DNA of 57,782 nt from Actinomycetota bacterium (GTDB taxonomy: Bacteria > Actinomycetota > Thermoleophilia > Gaiellales > Gaiellaceae). Shown piece by piece: positions 1-7,631 of the stretch (position 1 is its first letter; each line of letters opens with the position of its first letter). A model generated the notes under the pieces. The model was not told the origin of the DNA, ran no database searches, and saw only the letters and a list, made by a program, of their open reading frames with translations. The DNA lies in NCBI GenBank assembly GCA_005884575.1, contig VAWW01000004.1:489-58270 (forward strand), written 5' to 3'. Made by a program: the position numbers and the translations under genes.

Positions 1-711
1 ACGAGCAGCCCGAGCACCGCGACCGCGTCCCGGAGCGCCCAGCCGCGCTGCCTCGCCGCCCAGACGAGAACGCCGAGGAAGAGGATCCCGAAGACGGCGG
101 TCGCACGCACGTGCCAGTAGATCGCGTCGCCGAACACCGTGAGCCGCCGAACGTCCTGACCGCCCGGATGCGGCCCCGACCCGCTCACGATCGTCCCGCT
201 GACGACGAGCACGCAGAGCGCTGCGAGTGCGACGAGGCTCCCCCAGCGCACGAGCGCGGGCGCGGCGGGCGTCGGCCGCGCGAACACCTCCGACACGAGC
301 AACACGCCGGCGCCGAGCACCACGAGCGAGAGCAGCAGATGGCTGATCACGAGCCACGGGTTGAGGTGGTAGTAGACAGTGATCGCACCGAGTGGCGCCT
401 GTGCGAGCGTTCCGACGAAGGTGCCCCATGCGAGCCACCGCACGCGCCTCGGTACGCGCGTGAGGAGCGACGCAACGGCGGTCGCGAGCGTGACGAGGAT
501 CGTGAAGAACGCGACGACGCGGTTCGAGAACTCGACGTACGAGTGGTAGCCCTTCTCCGAGCCCGGACGCGGTCAGCCGAACGGTCGCTCCGGTCGCGAC
601 GATCACGACCAGCATTGCGGCGGCGGCGATCGCAAGCCTCCGGAACAGGGCGGGCGAAACCTCGAATGCACGCAGCCGCGAGCTGGCTCGCACCGGAGAC
701 TCGACCTGCAT
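1..711 (-). pseudogene. ctaA: Heme A synthase (CtaA/COX15 family), frameshifted and cut by the window edge
   Basis: Read on the minus strand from ATG at 711, the protein begins with MQVESPV, a first membrane helix and the family segment TGATVRLTASGLG. The frame then breaks near 572. In another frame the family sequence resumes as EKGYHSYVEFSNR and continues through several membrane helices, including YYHLNPWLVISH and the GPHPGG motif, to the window edge without a stop. Family members carry a Cys-containing loop between SGLG and the EKxYHxYVEFSNR segment. That loop is missing, so roughly 15 codons appear deleted and the frame has shifted. CtaA converts heme O to heme A for aa3-type cytochrome oxidase in the membrane. 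Family assignment is firm; whether the lesion is genuine or an assembly error cannot be decided here. Confidence 0.8.
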
Positions 712-748
712 GGCCCCAGGGTAGTCGGCTGGAGAGCTTCCAGCAGCG

Positions 749-1774
749 CTACGCGACCACGACGCCGGCCCCGTCCTCGACGGAGCCGACGCGCGCCAGG
801 AACAGCTCGCGCGCGCGGAACTCGGCCTCGAGCGCGGCGCCCTTATCGCTGGGCAGCGAGACGAGCAGGCCGCCCGCGGTCTGCGGATCGAAGCCGAGCG
901 CGACGAGCTCGTCCGGGATTCCATCGAGCTCGACGTGCGGGCCCGCGAAGTCGCGGTTCCGCGGATCGCCGCCTGTGCGGACGCCCTCGCGTGCGAGCGC
1001 GACGGCGCCGCCCATCGCCGGCAGCTTGGCCGCATCGAGGCGGATCCTGACCCCGCTGCGCGACGCCATCTCGTGCGCGTGGCCGAACAGGCCGAACCCG
1101 GTGACGTCGGTCACGGCGTTCGGCGAGAACGGACGCAGCACGTCCGCCGCCGCAGCGTTCAGCATCCGCATCCACGCGACGGCCTCCGGCAGCGCCTCGT
1201 CTCCGACGACGTCCTTACGCCGCGCCTGCAGCACGAGGCCGGTGCCGAGGGGCTTCGTCAGGAAGAGCGCGTCGCCGGACCGCGCGCCGCTCTTCGGCCA
1301 GATGCCCCGTGGGTGCACCGTGCCGACCACGGCGAGCCCGTACTTGGGCTCGGCGTCGCGGATCGTGTGCCCGCCCGCGAGCAGCGCGCCGGCGACGCGC
1401 ACCTGCTCGTCCGCAGCCGCGAAGATCGCGGCGACCGTCTCCATCGGCAACTCCTCGGGGAACGCGGCGACGGAGAGTGCCAGCAGCGGCACGCCGCCCA
1501 TCGCGAAGACGTCGTTGAGCGCGTTCGTCGCCGCGATCGCCCCGTAGTCGGCTGGGTCGTCGACGAGCGGCGGGAAGAAGTCGACGGTGAAGATCAGCGC
1601 TCTCTCGTCGTCGAGCTTGTAGACCGCGGCGTCGTCGGCCGGCGCGAGCCCGACCAGCAGGTTCTCGGCCTCAACCGGGACGAATCCCTTGAGCAACTCC
1701 TCGAGCCGCGCCGCCGAGTACTTCGCGGCACACCCGCCCGAGACGGCGAGATCCGTCAGCCTGACCGCGGTCAC
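749..1774 (-). CDS. selD: Selenide, water dikinase (selenophosphate synthetase)
   Basis: A 341-residue protein of the usual SelD length. It makes selenophosphate from selenide and ATP, the selenium donor for selenocysteine and for selenouridine in tRNA. The N-terminal active-site segment reads SGGCAAKYS, with the catalytic Cys at residue 15 and Lys at 18. The glycine-rich ATP-binding segments (LLAGGHTI, TDVTGFGLFGH, DPQTAGGLL) are all present. It is a cysteine form, not a selenoprotein itself. No selA, selB or tRNA-Sec gene is nearby. Its presence implies that the organism uses selenium, which matters for the in-frame UGA in the thioredoxin-fold gene at 28159. It is divergent from the SDR gene at 1923. 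Confidence 0.93.
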   Translation of the reverse strand: MTAVRLTDLAVSGGCAAKYSAARLEELLKGFVPVEAENLLVGLAPADDAAVYKLDDERALIFTVDFFPPLVDDPADYGAIAATNALNDVFAMGGVPLLALSVAAFPEELPMETVAAIFAAADEQVRVAGALLAGGHTIRDAEPKYGLAVVGTVHPRGIWPKSGARSGDALFLTKPLGTGLVLQARRKDVVGDEALPEAVAWMRMLNAAAADVLRPFSPNAVTDVTGFGLFGHAHEMASRSGVRIRLDAAKLPAMGGAVALAREGVRTGGDPRNRDFAGPHVELDGIPDELVALGFDPQTAGGLLVSLPSDKGAALEAEFRARELFLARVGSVEDGAGVVVA

Positions 1775-1802
1775 AGCGACACATTAGATGCCGGGAGAAC
1801 AA

Positions 1803-1830
1803 TGGACGGCGGCCGGGGAGCCGCCGTCCA
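1803..1830. other. Perfect 11-bp inverted repeat in the selD/SDR divergent intergenic region
   Basis: TGGACGGCGGC (1803-1813) pairs perfectly with GCCGCCGTCCA (1820-1830) around a 6-nt loop. Neither flanking gene ends here, because selD and the SDR gene diverge. An ordinary 3'-end terminator is therefore not the obvious reading. It could be an attenuator in the SDR leader, an operator, or the end of a short unannotated transcript. Confidence 0.5.
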
Positions 1831-1922
1831 GGGAGAGGAGGAGCCTTTCCGGCGCCTCAGTGTGTCTCTCTAGACGAAGGACGCTTGACCTTCCTTCCCT
1901 CGTGGCGTAGACAAGCGCACTC

Positions 1923-2615
1923 GTGGACAGGGCGGCGCTCATCCCCGGCGGCTCGTCGGGCATCGGCCTGGCGATTGCGCGCGCCCTGAAGGAGGAAGGC
2001 TTCCGCCTGACGCTCGCCTCGCGCCGCGCCGAGAAGGTCGAGGCCGCGGCGCGCGAGCTCGGCGCCGAGTTCGTCGCCGCGGACGTCTCGCAGGAGGAGG
2101 ACTGCGAGCGGCTCGTCGCGACGCACCGCGGGCGCTTCGGCCGGCTCGACGTGCTCGTCAACTCGGCCGGCATCGGCATCGGCGGCCGTGTCGAGGACCT
2201 GGCGACGAAGCACTGGGACCTTCAGTTCGGCGTCAACGTGCGCGGGCTATTCCTCGTGACGCGAGCGTCGATCCCGATGCTGCGCGAGAGCCACGGGATC
2301 GTCGTCAACCTCGCGTCGATCGCCGGCACGCTGCCGACGCCCGGGCTCGCCGCGTACGGCGCGGCGAAGGCAGCGGTGATCGCGCTGACGAGATCGCTGA
2401 ACGGGGAGCTCGAGGCCGACGGCGTCCGCTGCACCGCGATCTGCCCCGGCTTCGTCGACACGCCGATGGCCGAGTGGTCGGGCATCCCGCCGGACGAGAT
2501 GATCCAGCCAGAGGACTGCGCCGAGGTCGTCCGGATGCTGCTGCGGCTGAGCCCGCGCGCGCGCATTCCGCAGGTCGTGATCGAACGGGTGGGCGGCGAA
2601 GGGGGCGTTGGGTAG
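1923..2615 (+). CDS. Short-chain dehydrogenase/reductase (SDR) family oxidoreductase
   Basis: A 230-residue classical SDR starting at GTG. It has the nucleotide-binding GGSSGIG near residues 9-15, NSAG, the catalytic Ser in NLASIAG, and YGAAK for the Tyr/Lys pair. It is cytosolic and NAD(P)-dependent, and its substrate cannot be told from sequence. Unlike several other genes here it looks complete. Only two bases separate its stop from the GTG of the downstream cupin gene, so the two are probably one transcript. Confidence 0.85.
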   Translation: MDRAALIPGGSSGIGLAIARALKEEGFRLTLASRRAEKVEAAARELGAEFVAADVSQEEDCERLVATHRGRFGRLDVLVNSAGIGIGGRVEDLATKHWDLQFGVNVRGLFLVTRASIPMLRESHGIVVNLASIAGTLPTPGLAAYGAAKAAVIALTRSLNGELEADGVRCTAICPGFVDTPMAEWSGIPPDEMIQPEDCAEVVRMLLRLSPRARIPQVVIERVGGEGGVG

Positions 2616-2617
2616 CG

Positions 2618-3220
2618 GTGGTTCCCGAAGCCCCACTCGAAGAGACGGACCACGGCCTCGTCCCGAGCGGCGACGGCTGGTTCGTCCTGAACGCGCGCGA
2701 GGCCCGCTGGCGCCACCGCGAGGGGATAAGCGGTCTGCTCTTCGACGGCGACACGGAGTTCCCGCAAGTCGGCATCAACCTCTTCGTGCTCGCGCCGGGC
2801 ATGCGGATGGCGATGTACCACCGGGAAGCCGACCAAGAGGACTTCCTCGTGCTCGCCGGAGAGGCGCTGCTGATCGTCGAGGGCGAGGAGCGCCCGCTCG
2901 TCCAGTGGGACTTCGTGCACTGCCCGCCGGGGACGAGCCACACGATCATCGGCGCAGAGAAGACGCCGTGCGTCGTCCTCGCCGTCGGCGCCCGCGAGCA
3001 TCAGGGAACCGCAGGCTGGGGCGCGTACACCGTCGACGAGGCAGCGCTCCGCCACGGCGTAGGCGTCGAGCAGGAGACGACCGACGAGGAAGTCGCGTAC
3101 GCGGGCACGCCGCCCTCCGAGCCGACCCGCTACCGCGAAGGCTGGCTCCCAACGACAAAAACCGCCGCCAACCACAACCGGTCCGGCGGCGAAAGTCGCC
3201 CGGCCGAGGCCGGAGACTAA
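2618..3220 (+). CDS. Cupin domain-containing protein
   Basis: Starts at GTG two bases after the SDR stop and gives 200 residues. A single cupin barrel occupies about residues 45-125. The metal-binding positions are visible in MYHREADQEDFLVLAG and PPGTSHTI, with an acidic/aromatic tail after it. The protein resembles small bacterial cupins that bind a divalent metal, but no reaction can be assigned. The last 20 residues are polar and Gly/Arg-rich, with no recognisable fold. Translational coupling to the upstream SDR is likely. Confidence 0.75.
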   Translation: MVPEAPLEETDHGLVPSGDGWFVLNAREARWRHREGISGLLFDGDTEFPQVGINLFVLAPGMRMAMYHREADQEDFLVLAGEALLIVEGEERPLVQWDFVHCPPGTSHTIIGAEKTPCVVLAVGAREHQGTAGWGAYTVDEAALRHGVGVEQETTDEEVAYAGTPPSEPTRYREGWLPTTKTAANHNRSGGESRPAEAGD

Positions 3221-3255
3221 GACGGCGTAGCCGGCTTAGGCGCAGGCCGAACTCA

Positions 3256-3293
3256 CGCGGGCGCGGATGGCTGAAAGGCTACCGCCGCCCGCG
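3256..3293. terminator. GC-rich hairpin between convergent genes
   Basis: CGCGGGCG (3256-3263) pairs with CGCCCGCG (3286-3293), with a further CGG/CCG step inside. It lies between the convergent ends of the cupin and sulfurtransferase genes and suits a bidirectional transcription stop. There is no clear T-run. The rest of 3221-3354 holds smaller GC hairpins, for example CCGGCC/GGCCGG near 3205-3217, and no gene that I can see. Confidence 0.5.
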
Positions 3294-3354
3294 CAGGAGT
3301 GCGAGCGGCTCAGCAGCCCAAACGAGATCCGTACCCAGAAATCCGATCGACGCC

Positions 3355-4200
3355 CTAGCGCTCGATCGGAACATCCACAAGATTCCCCCACTCGGTCCAG
3401 GACCCGTCGTAGTTCTTGACGTCCGTGTAGCCGAGCAGCTCGCGGAGCACGAACCACGTGTGCGCGCTGCGCTCGCCGATGCGGCAGTACGCCGTCACGG
3501 CCTTGTCGGCAGTGACGCCCTTGCCTTCGTAGAGCTCGCGCAGCTCGTCGGCCGACTTGAACGTGCCGTCATCGCGGACGGCCTGCGCCCACGGGATCGA
3601 CTGCGCGGACGGGATGTGACCCGTGCGCGACGCGCCCTCCTGCTCGTAGCCGGGCGGCGCCATCAGCTCGCCGGCGTACTCCTGCGGGCTGCGCACGTCG
3701 ACGAGGACGATGCCCTCCTTGCCGAGATTGGCGAGCACTGCGTCGCGGTAGGTGCGGATCGTCTCGTCGCGTTCCTGCGCCGAGTACGCCTTCGGCGAGA
3801 CCTGCGGCGCGTCGGTCGCGAGCTCGCGATCCTCGTCGATCCACTTTTGCCGGCCGCCGTCGAGGACGCGCACGTCCTGGTGGCCGTAGATCTTCAGGTA
3901 CCAGTACGCGTAGGCCGCGAACCAGTTGTTCTTGTCGCCGTAGACGACGACGATCGAGTCGTTGGCGATCCCGCGCTCACCCATCAGGCGCTCGAAGGTT
4001 GCCTTGTCGACCACGTCGCGCTCGACCGGATCCTGGAGATCGTCGCGCCAGTGGAGCTTGACGGCGCCGGGGATGTGGTTCTCGTCGTACAGGTCCGGGT
4101 TCTCGTCCACCTCGGCCACGACCACGTTGTCGTCGCCGAGATGCTCCGCAAGCCAGTCGGTGCTCACCAGCACCGGCTTGGCGTAGCCGTTCTCGGCCAT
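3355..4200 (-). CDS. Thiosulfate/3-mercaptopyruvate-type sulfurtransferase (two rhodanese domains)
   Basis: A 281-residue tandem rhodanese. The N-terminal domain is non-catalytic. The C-terminal domain ends in the active-site loop CRIGERS with the persulfide-forming Cys at residue 239; the CRxGxRS form is typical of the thiosulfate sulfurtransferase clade common in actinobacteria. It transfers sulfane sulfur to cyanide or thiols in the cytosol. An excellent ribosome binding site (AGGAGG) lies just before the ATG. It stands alone, convergent with the cupin gene and about 40 nt downstream of the ABC1 kinase gene. Confidence 0.9.
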   Translation of the reverse strand: MAENGYAKPVLVSTDWLAEHLGDDNVVVAEVDENPDLYDENHIPGAVKLHWRDDLQDPVERDVVDKATFERLMGERGIANDSIVVVYGDKNNWFAAYAYWYLKIYGHQDVRVLDGGRQKWIDEDRELATDAPQVSPKAYSAQERDETIRTYRDAVLANLGKEGIVLVDVRSPQEYAGELMAPPGYEQEGASRTGHIPSAQSIPWAQAVRDDGTFKSADELRELYEGKGVTADKAVTAYCRIGERSAHTWFVLRELLGYTDVKNYDGSWTEWGNLVDVPIER

Positions 4201-4242
4201 CGGTCCTCCTAATGCTTTCCGAATTGAAGTGATTAGAAGCTA

Positions 4243-5853
4243 TCAGAGCTCGCCGGGCGTGCGAATGATCTTCCAGACCATGTAGAGCCCGAGGACGGCG
4301 GCGATGCAGAAGCCGACGACGCCGAGCCAGCGAAAGTCGTGGACGCGCACGAGCAGCGACGACGCCAGCAGCAGCGCGGAGACGATGATCGCGGCGCCGA
4401 CGCGGTTTGCGATCGAGCGCAGGTTCGCCTCGAGCTCGCCCAGGCCGGTGGGCTGCACGCCGATCGTCAGGGAGCCGCGCTCGAGCTCGCTGACGAGGTG
4501 CCCCAGCCGGCGCGGCATCCGGGTCAGCGGCTCGAGCTGCGTGTAGAGCCAGGCAAAGAGCTCGTTCGGCTCGAGTCGCCGCTCAGCTTCGACGAGCATC
4601 ACCTCGAGCGCGTCTTCCTCGAGCAACGCAACCGGATCCATCTCCGGATAGAGCGTTCGCGCGATCTCGTCCGCCTGCGCGAGCGTCTTGCCCACGAGCG
4701 CGAAGCTCGTGGGAAGCCGAATCCCGTAACGGAGGGCGATCCGCTGCAGGTCGGCGAGCGACTCGCCGGCACGGATTCCCGAGAGCGGCCGCCAATGGAA
4801 ACGCGGCAGCTTGCGGCGGACGTCGTGGACGAACGCGCCCTCCTCCGACGTCACCGTCGTCAACGAGAGCGACAGGATCAGGTCGGCCACGTCGTCGGCG
4901 CGGTTCTGCGCGATCGCGAGCAGCAGCAGCGCGAGGCCGCGCCGCGTGTCCTGGTCGAGCCGCCCGAGCAAGCCGAAGTCGAGCAGCGCCAGGCGCCCAT
5001 CACGGGTGAGGAAGACGTTGCCGCGATGCGGATCGGCGTGGTAGACGCCCTCGACCGTCACCTGGTGGACGTACGCCTTGAAGAACTGCCGTGCGAGCTC
5101 GCGCGCCCGCTCGGGCGCGAGCCCGTGGTCGCGGCCGACCTTGTCCCCCTCGATGAGCTCGAGCACGAGCACCCGCTCGGTGACGTACGGACGGATCACC
5201 TGCGGGACGACGATGTCCTCGTAGTCGGCGACGAGCCATGCGACGAGTTCGGCGTTGTGCGCCTCCTCGACGAAGTTCAGCTCCTCGCGCAGGTGCACCT
5301 CGAGCTCGTCGGCGAGCGCCTCGACCTGCAGCAGCTGCGCCGCCTCCGAGCGCTTGTCGAGCAGCTTGGCCGTGGCTCGCAGCACGGCGAGGTCGAGCTC
5401 GACCTGCTCGACGATCCCGGGCCGCCGCACCTTGACGACGACGTCGCGGCCGCTCTTCAGCAGCGCGCGGTGCGTCTGCGCGATCGACGCTGTCGCGAGT
5501 GGAACGGGATCGATCCGCGCGAACACGTCGTCACCGATCTCCTGCCGGACCACCTCCTCGATCTCTTGGAAGTCGACCGGGGCCACTTCGTCGACGAGAT
5601 GGCTCAGCTCCTCGATGTAGACGTCGGGGAGCAGGTCGGGCCGGGAGGAGAGGAGCTGCCCGAGCTTGATGTACGTCGTCCCGAGCTCCTCGAGCGCCTC
5701 GCGGAAGGCGCGTGCGCCCTCCCGCGTCGCTTCGCGGTCGCCGCGGACGCCGATCTCAGCGAGGACGCGTCGAATCCCTGCGTGTCGGGCGACGCGCGTA
5801 ACGTAGAGCGCGCGTCGCGCCCGTTGAATGCGTGCCCCCACGGGGAGCATCAT
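4243..5853 (-). CDS. ABC1/AarF/UbiB-family atypical protein kinase-like membrane protein
   Basis: A 536-residue member of the UbiB/AarF family, with the typical KxGQ motif (IKLGQLLSSRPDLLP), the ATP-binding lysine in VVVKVRRPG, the catalytic loop HADPHRGNVF and the metal-binding LLDFG. Two predicted membrane helices close the C terminus, as in other family members. Known homologues support ubiquinone or other isoprenoid lipid biosynthesis and act as ATPases. In an actinobacterium with menaquinone the exact target is unknown. The start chosen is the first of two adjacent ATG codons. Confidence 0.9.
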   Translation of the reverse strand: MMLPVGARIQRARRALYVTRVARHAGIRRVLAEIGVRGDREATREGARAFREALEELGTTYIKLGQLLSSRPDLLPDVYIEELSHLVDEVAPVDFQEIEEVVRQEIGDDVFARIDPVPLATASIAQTHRALLKSGRDVVVKVRRPGIVEQVELDLAVLRATAKLLDKRSEAAQLLQVEALADELEVHLREELNFVEEAHNAELVAWLVADYEDIVVPQVIRPYVTERVLVLELIEGDKVGRDHGLAPERARELARQFFKAYVHQVTVEGVYHADPHRGNVFLTRDGRLALLDFGLLGRLDQDTRRGLALLLLAIAQNRADDVADLILSLSLTTVTSEEGAFVHDVRRKLPRFHWRPLSGIRAGESLADLQRIALRYGIRLPTSFALVGKTLAQADEIARTLYPEMDPVALLEEDALEVMLVEAERRLEPNELFAWLYTQLEPLTRMPRRLGHLVSELERGSLTIGVQPTGLGELEANLRSIANRVGAAIIVSALLLASSLLVRVHDFRWLGVVGFCIAAVLGLYMVWKIIRTPGEL

Positions 5854-5910
5854 TCACTCGCGAAAGAAGCTGAAAACCGGCCCCGGCTGCGAGAAGAAGG
5901 CGACGGCTCT

Positions 5911-5932
5911 GCCCCGGCGGCGGCACCGGGGC
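5911..5932 (-). terminator. Hairpin downstream of the XRE-TPR / micro-ORF pair
   Basis: GCCCCGG (5911-5917) and CCGGGGC (5926-5932) form a 7-bp stem with an 8-nt loop, followed on the minus strand by a pyrimidine-rich stretch. It lies 48 nt beyond the stop of the micro-ORF and is a plausible end for the regulator-peptide transcript. Confidence 0.45.
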
Positions 5933-5979
5933 GTGAGCCGGCGAGAGCGCAGGACGCAGGCTGCGCTGCTCACCGGGCG

Positions 5980-6087
5980 CTACCAAGCGCCGCCGGCGGA
6001 ACCGCCACGAGGGCAACCCACGCTTGCGAGGAAGAACGCCAGCATGGCCGCGAAGACCAACCAGTAAATGAGCTTCGCCTTGGTCAC
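5980..6087 (-). CDS. 35-residue putative exported peptide behind the XRE-TPR regulator
   Basis: A GTG-initiated ORF of 35 codons, too small for routine calling. An almost ideal Shine-Dalgarno sequence, AAGGAGGTGA, lies 7 nt before the start. The peptide begins MTKAKLIYW, has a hydrophobic core of about 18 residues, and ends VGCPRGGSAGGAW. That is the shape of a short signal-peptide-like pro-peptide; a lipoprotein reading with Cys25 is the alternative. It starts 25 nt after the stop of the XRE-TPR gene on the same strand. Receptor-then-peptide is the layout of RRNPP quorum-sensing pairs (Rap-Phr, PlcR-PapR). The peptide function is inference; the ORF and its ribosome site are seen directly. 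Confidence 0.65.
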   Translation of the reverse strand: MTKAKLIYWLVFAAMLAFFLASVGCPRGGSAGGAW

Positions 6088-6112
6088 CTGTTGTCACCTC
6101 CTTCCATCACCG

Positions 6113-7459
6113 TTAGAACCTCACGTCCTGGAGAACCTCGGCCGCGTTGCGATAGAGCCGGGCGGCCGTCCGGTCGTCACCGCGCTTTGCCGCGAGGTCG
6201 CCGCGGGCGACCCAGGCGGCTGCGCGGAAGCTCGCGTTGCCGAGCTGCTCGAAGCAGCGCTCGGCGGAGACGAACTCCTGCTCGGCCTCGTCGAGCCGCT
6301 CCTGTTCGAGCAGCGCGCGGCCGAGCACGAGATGGCTCCCGCCGATCTCGTCGAGGAAGTCCTCGCGCCCGTCCAGCAGCTGGAGCGCGTGGCGGACCTG
6401 CTCCTCCGCGAGCTCTGGGTTTCCCGTCCGGAGATGAACCTGGGCGAGCGACGAAACGGCCTGCGCAGCGTCGGCCTGGTTGCCGGTGTCGAGGGCGATC
6501 TTGAAGGCTTCCTTCAGCTGGTCGATGGCCTGCTCGGGCTTGCCGAGCAGGAAGTGGAGCATTCCGAGGTTGTTGGTGAGCCGGCCGACGTTGACCTTGT
6601 CGGTGAGCTGCTCGTACGCGCTCTTCGCCTTCTCGGCGTAGCTGCGGGCGAGCACCCAGTGGCCCTCGCGGTCGGCGACGATCGAAGCCTGGAAGTACGC
6701 CTCGCCGATCGTGCGCGGATCCTGGACGGCCTCGGCGAGCTCGAGCGCGCGCTCGACGTCCTCGCGCGCGGCCTCGTAGTCGCGGTGGTGGCGCCAGCAG
6801 CGGGAGCGCCAGGAGAGGATCTTCGACCGGAGTGCGTCGCAGGGGAGCCCGGAGCGCTCGGCGAGCGAGAGCGCCTCGTTGAAGAGGGCGAGCGCCGTCT
6901 GGACGCTCGAGAGGCCGAGGCGGCAGATTCCGAGCCCGAGCAGCACGTCGGCGCGCTCGACGTCGGAGAAATCGGGGCCCTCGACGATCGCGCGAGCCTG
7001 ATTGAGGAGCTCGAGCGCCTGCCGGGCCTCGCCGAAGCGCATGAGCGTCCGGGCGGTCCCGTAGAGGACACGGACCTCGAGCTCGGGGAGGCCGCTCGCG
7101 CGCACGGGCGCGACGAGAGATTCGTAGTCCTCCCTCGCCTCCTCGATCTTGCCTGCCTCGATCAGCGCCTCGGCGCGTGCAACCGCTCCCTCGAGGCGGC
7201 CGCGCTCGTCGGTCGAGACGCCGTTCGCGAGGAAGCCGGGGTCGACGCCGAGCCGGACCGAGAGCCAGTCGATCGTCTCGCGCGTGGGCCGGGTCTTGCC
7301 CCGCTCGATCTGGCTGACGTACTCCTTCGAGAACCGGTCGCCGGCCAGATCACTCTGCGTCAGGCCCGCGGAGACGCGCAGCTGCCGCAGGCGCTCGCCC
7401 AGGCGGAGGCCCCGGGTGGGTGCTTGCGGGCGGGTGTCGGTTCGGAGTTCGCGGCTCAT
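6113..7459 (-). CDS. XRE-family transcriptional regulator with TPR domain (RRNPP-like)
   Basis: The N-terminal XRE helix-turn-helix (about residues 15-70: LRQLRVSAGLTQSDLAG, YVSQIERGKTRP) is followed by about eight tetratricopeptide helical pairs to the C terminus. ATG 7459 (MSRELRT, 448 residues) was preferred over ATG 7507, because the extra 16 residues are Cys-rich and unlike the family. HTH plus TPR is the architecture of peptide-sensing RRNPP receptors, and of some unrelated regulators. A micro-ORF for an exported peptide follows after 25 nt. An interrupted palindrome 20-40 bp upstream of the start suggests autoregulation. The gene appears intact. Confidence 0.85.
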   Translation of the reverse strand: MSRELRTDTRPQAPTRGLRLGERLRQLRVSAGLTQSDLAGDRFSKEYVSQIERGKTRPTRETIDWLSVRLGVDPGFLANGVSTDERGRLEGAVARAEALIEAGKIEEAREDYESLVAPVRASGLPELEVRVLYGTARTLMRFGEARQALELLNQARAIVEGPDFSDVERADVLLGLGICRLGLSSVQTALALFNEALSLAERSGLPCDALRSKILSWRSRCWRHHRDYEAAREDVERALELAEAVQDPRTIGEAYFQASIVADREGHWVLARSYAEKAKSAYEQLTDKVNVGRLTNNLGMLHFLLGKPEQAIDQLKEAFKIALDTGNQADAAQAVSSLAQVHLRTGNPELAEEQVRHALQLLDGREDFLDEIGGSHLVLGRALLEQERLDEAEQEFVSAERCFEQLGNASFRAAAWVARGDLAAKRGDDRTAARLYRNAAEVLQDVRF

Positions 7460-7479
7460 GCTGGGGCGACTGATCCGTA

Positions 7480-7497
7480 GTGAACAGCACACTTCAC
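7480..7497. promoter_or_regulatory. Operator candidate O1 next to the XRE-TPR gene
   Basis: The interrupted palindrome GTGAA-N8-TTCAC lies 20 bp upstream of the regulator's chosen start. It probably overlaps the transcription start of the gene. A near-identical copy with the same 8-nt spacing is at 7559-7576. Confidence 0.5.
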
Positions 7498-7558
7498 AGA
7501 ACTGCAAGTTATGAACCCCGGCTATCCCCCAAAAAGGGCATGTTTACGCCAATTCCCG

Positions 7559-7576
7559 GTGAAGTGCCTCTTGCAC
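7559..7576. promoter_or_regulatory. Operator candidate O2 upstream of the divergent RNA promoter
   Basis: GTGAA-N8-TGCAC is the second copy of the O1 element, 79 bp away. It sits just upstream of the -35 hexamer (7597) of the plus-strand promoter, a position from which a bound XRE protein could control the divergent RNA. Confidence 0.45.
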
Positions 7577-7596
7577 GAATCACTTGACCGAGCTAC

Positions 7597-7625
7597 TTGA
7601 CGAGCGGGGACAGGCCTCCTATAGT
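7597..7625 (+). promoter_or_regulatory. Strong sigma-70-type promoter
   Basis: TTGACG (7597-7602), a 17-nt spacer, then TATAGT (7620-7625). This is a near-consensus vegetative promoter, rare in such GC-rich DNA. A second ACTTGAC copy (7582-7588) precedes the -35, giving a direct repeat. No protein gene lies downstream on this strand; the transcript would be the structured region 7632-7803. Confidence 0.7.
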
Positions 7626-7631
7626 GAGGCC

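Noticed and set aside
111-1547. Long plus-strand reading frame opposite ctaA and selD
   Set aside because: Its product is Arg/Ala/Ser-rich with no domain. It is the antisense shadow common in GC-rich DNA, and the minus strand encodes clear CtaA and SelD.
3221-3354. Possible riboswitch or tRNA between the cupin and sulfurtransferase genes
   Set aside because: The region is between convergent gene ends, the folding is a simple GC hairpin, and no tRNA cloverleaf or riboswitch core motif could be matched.
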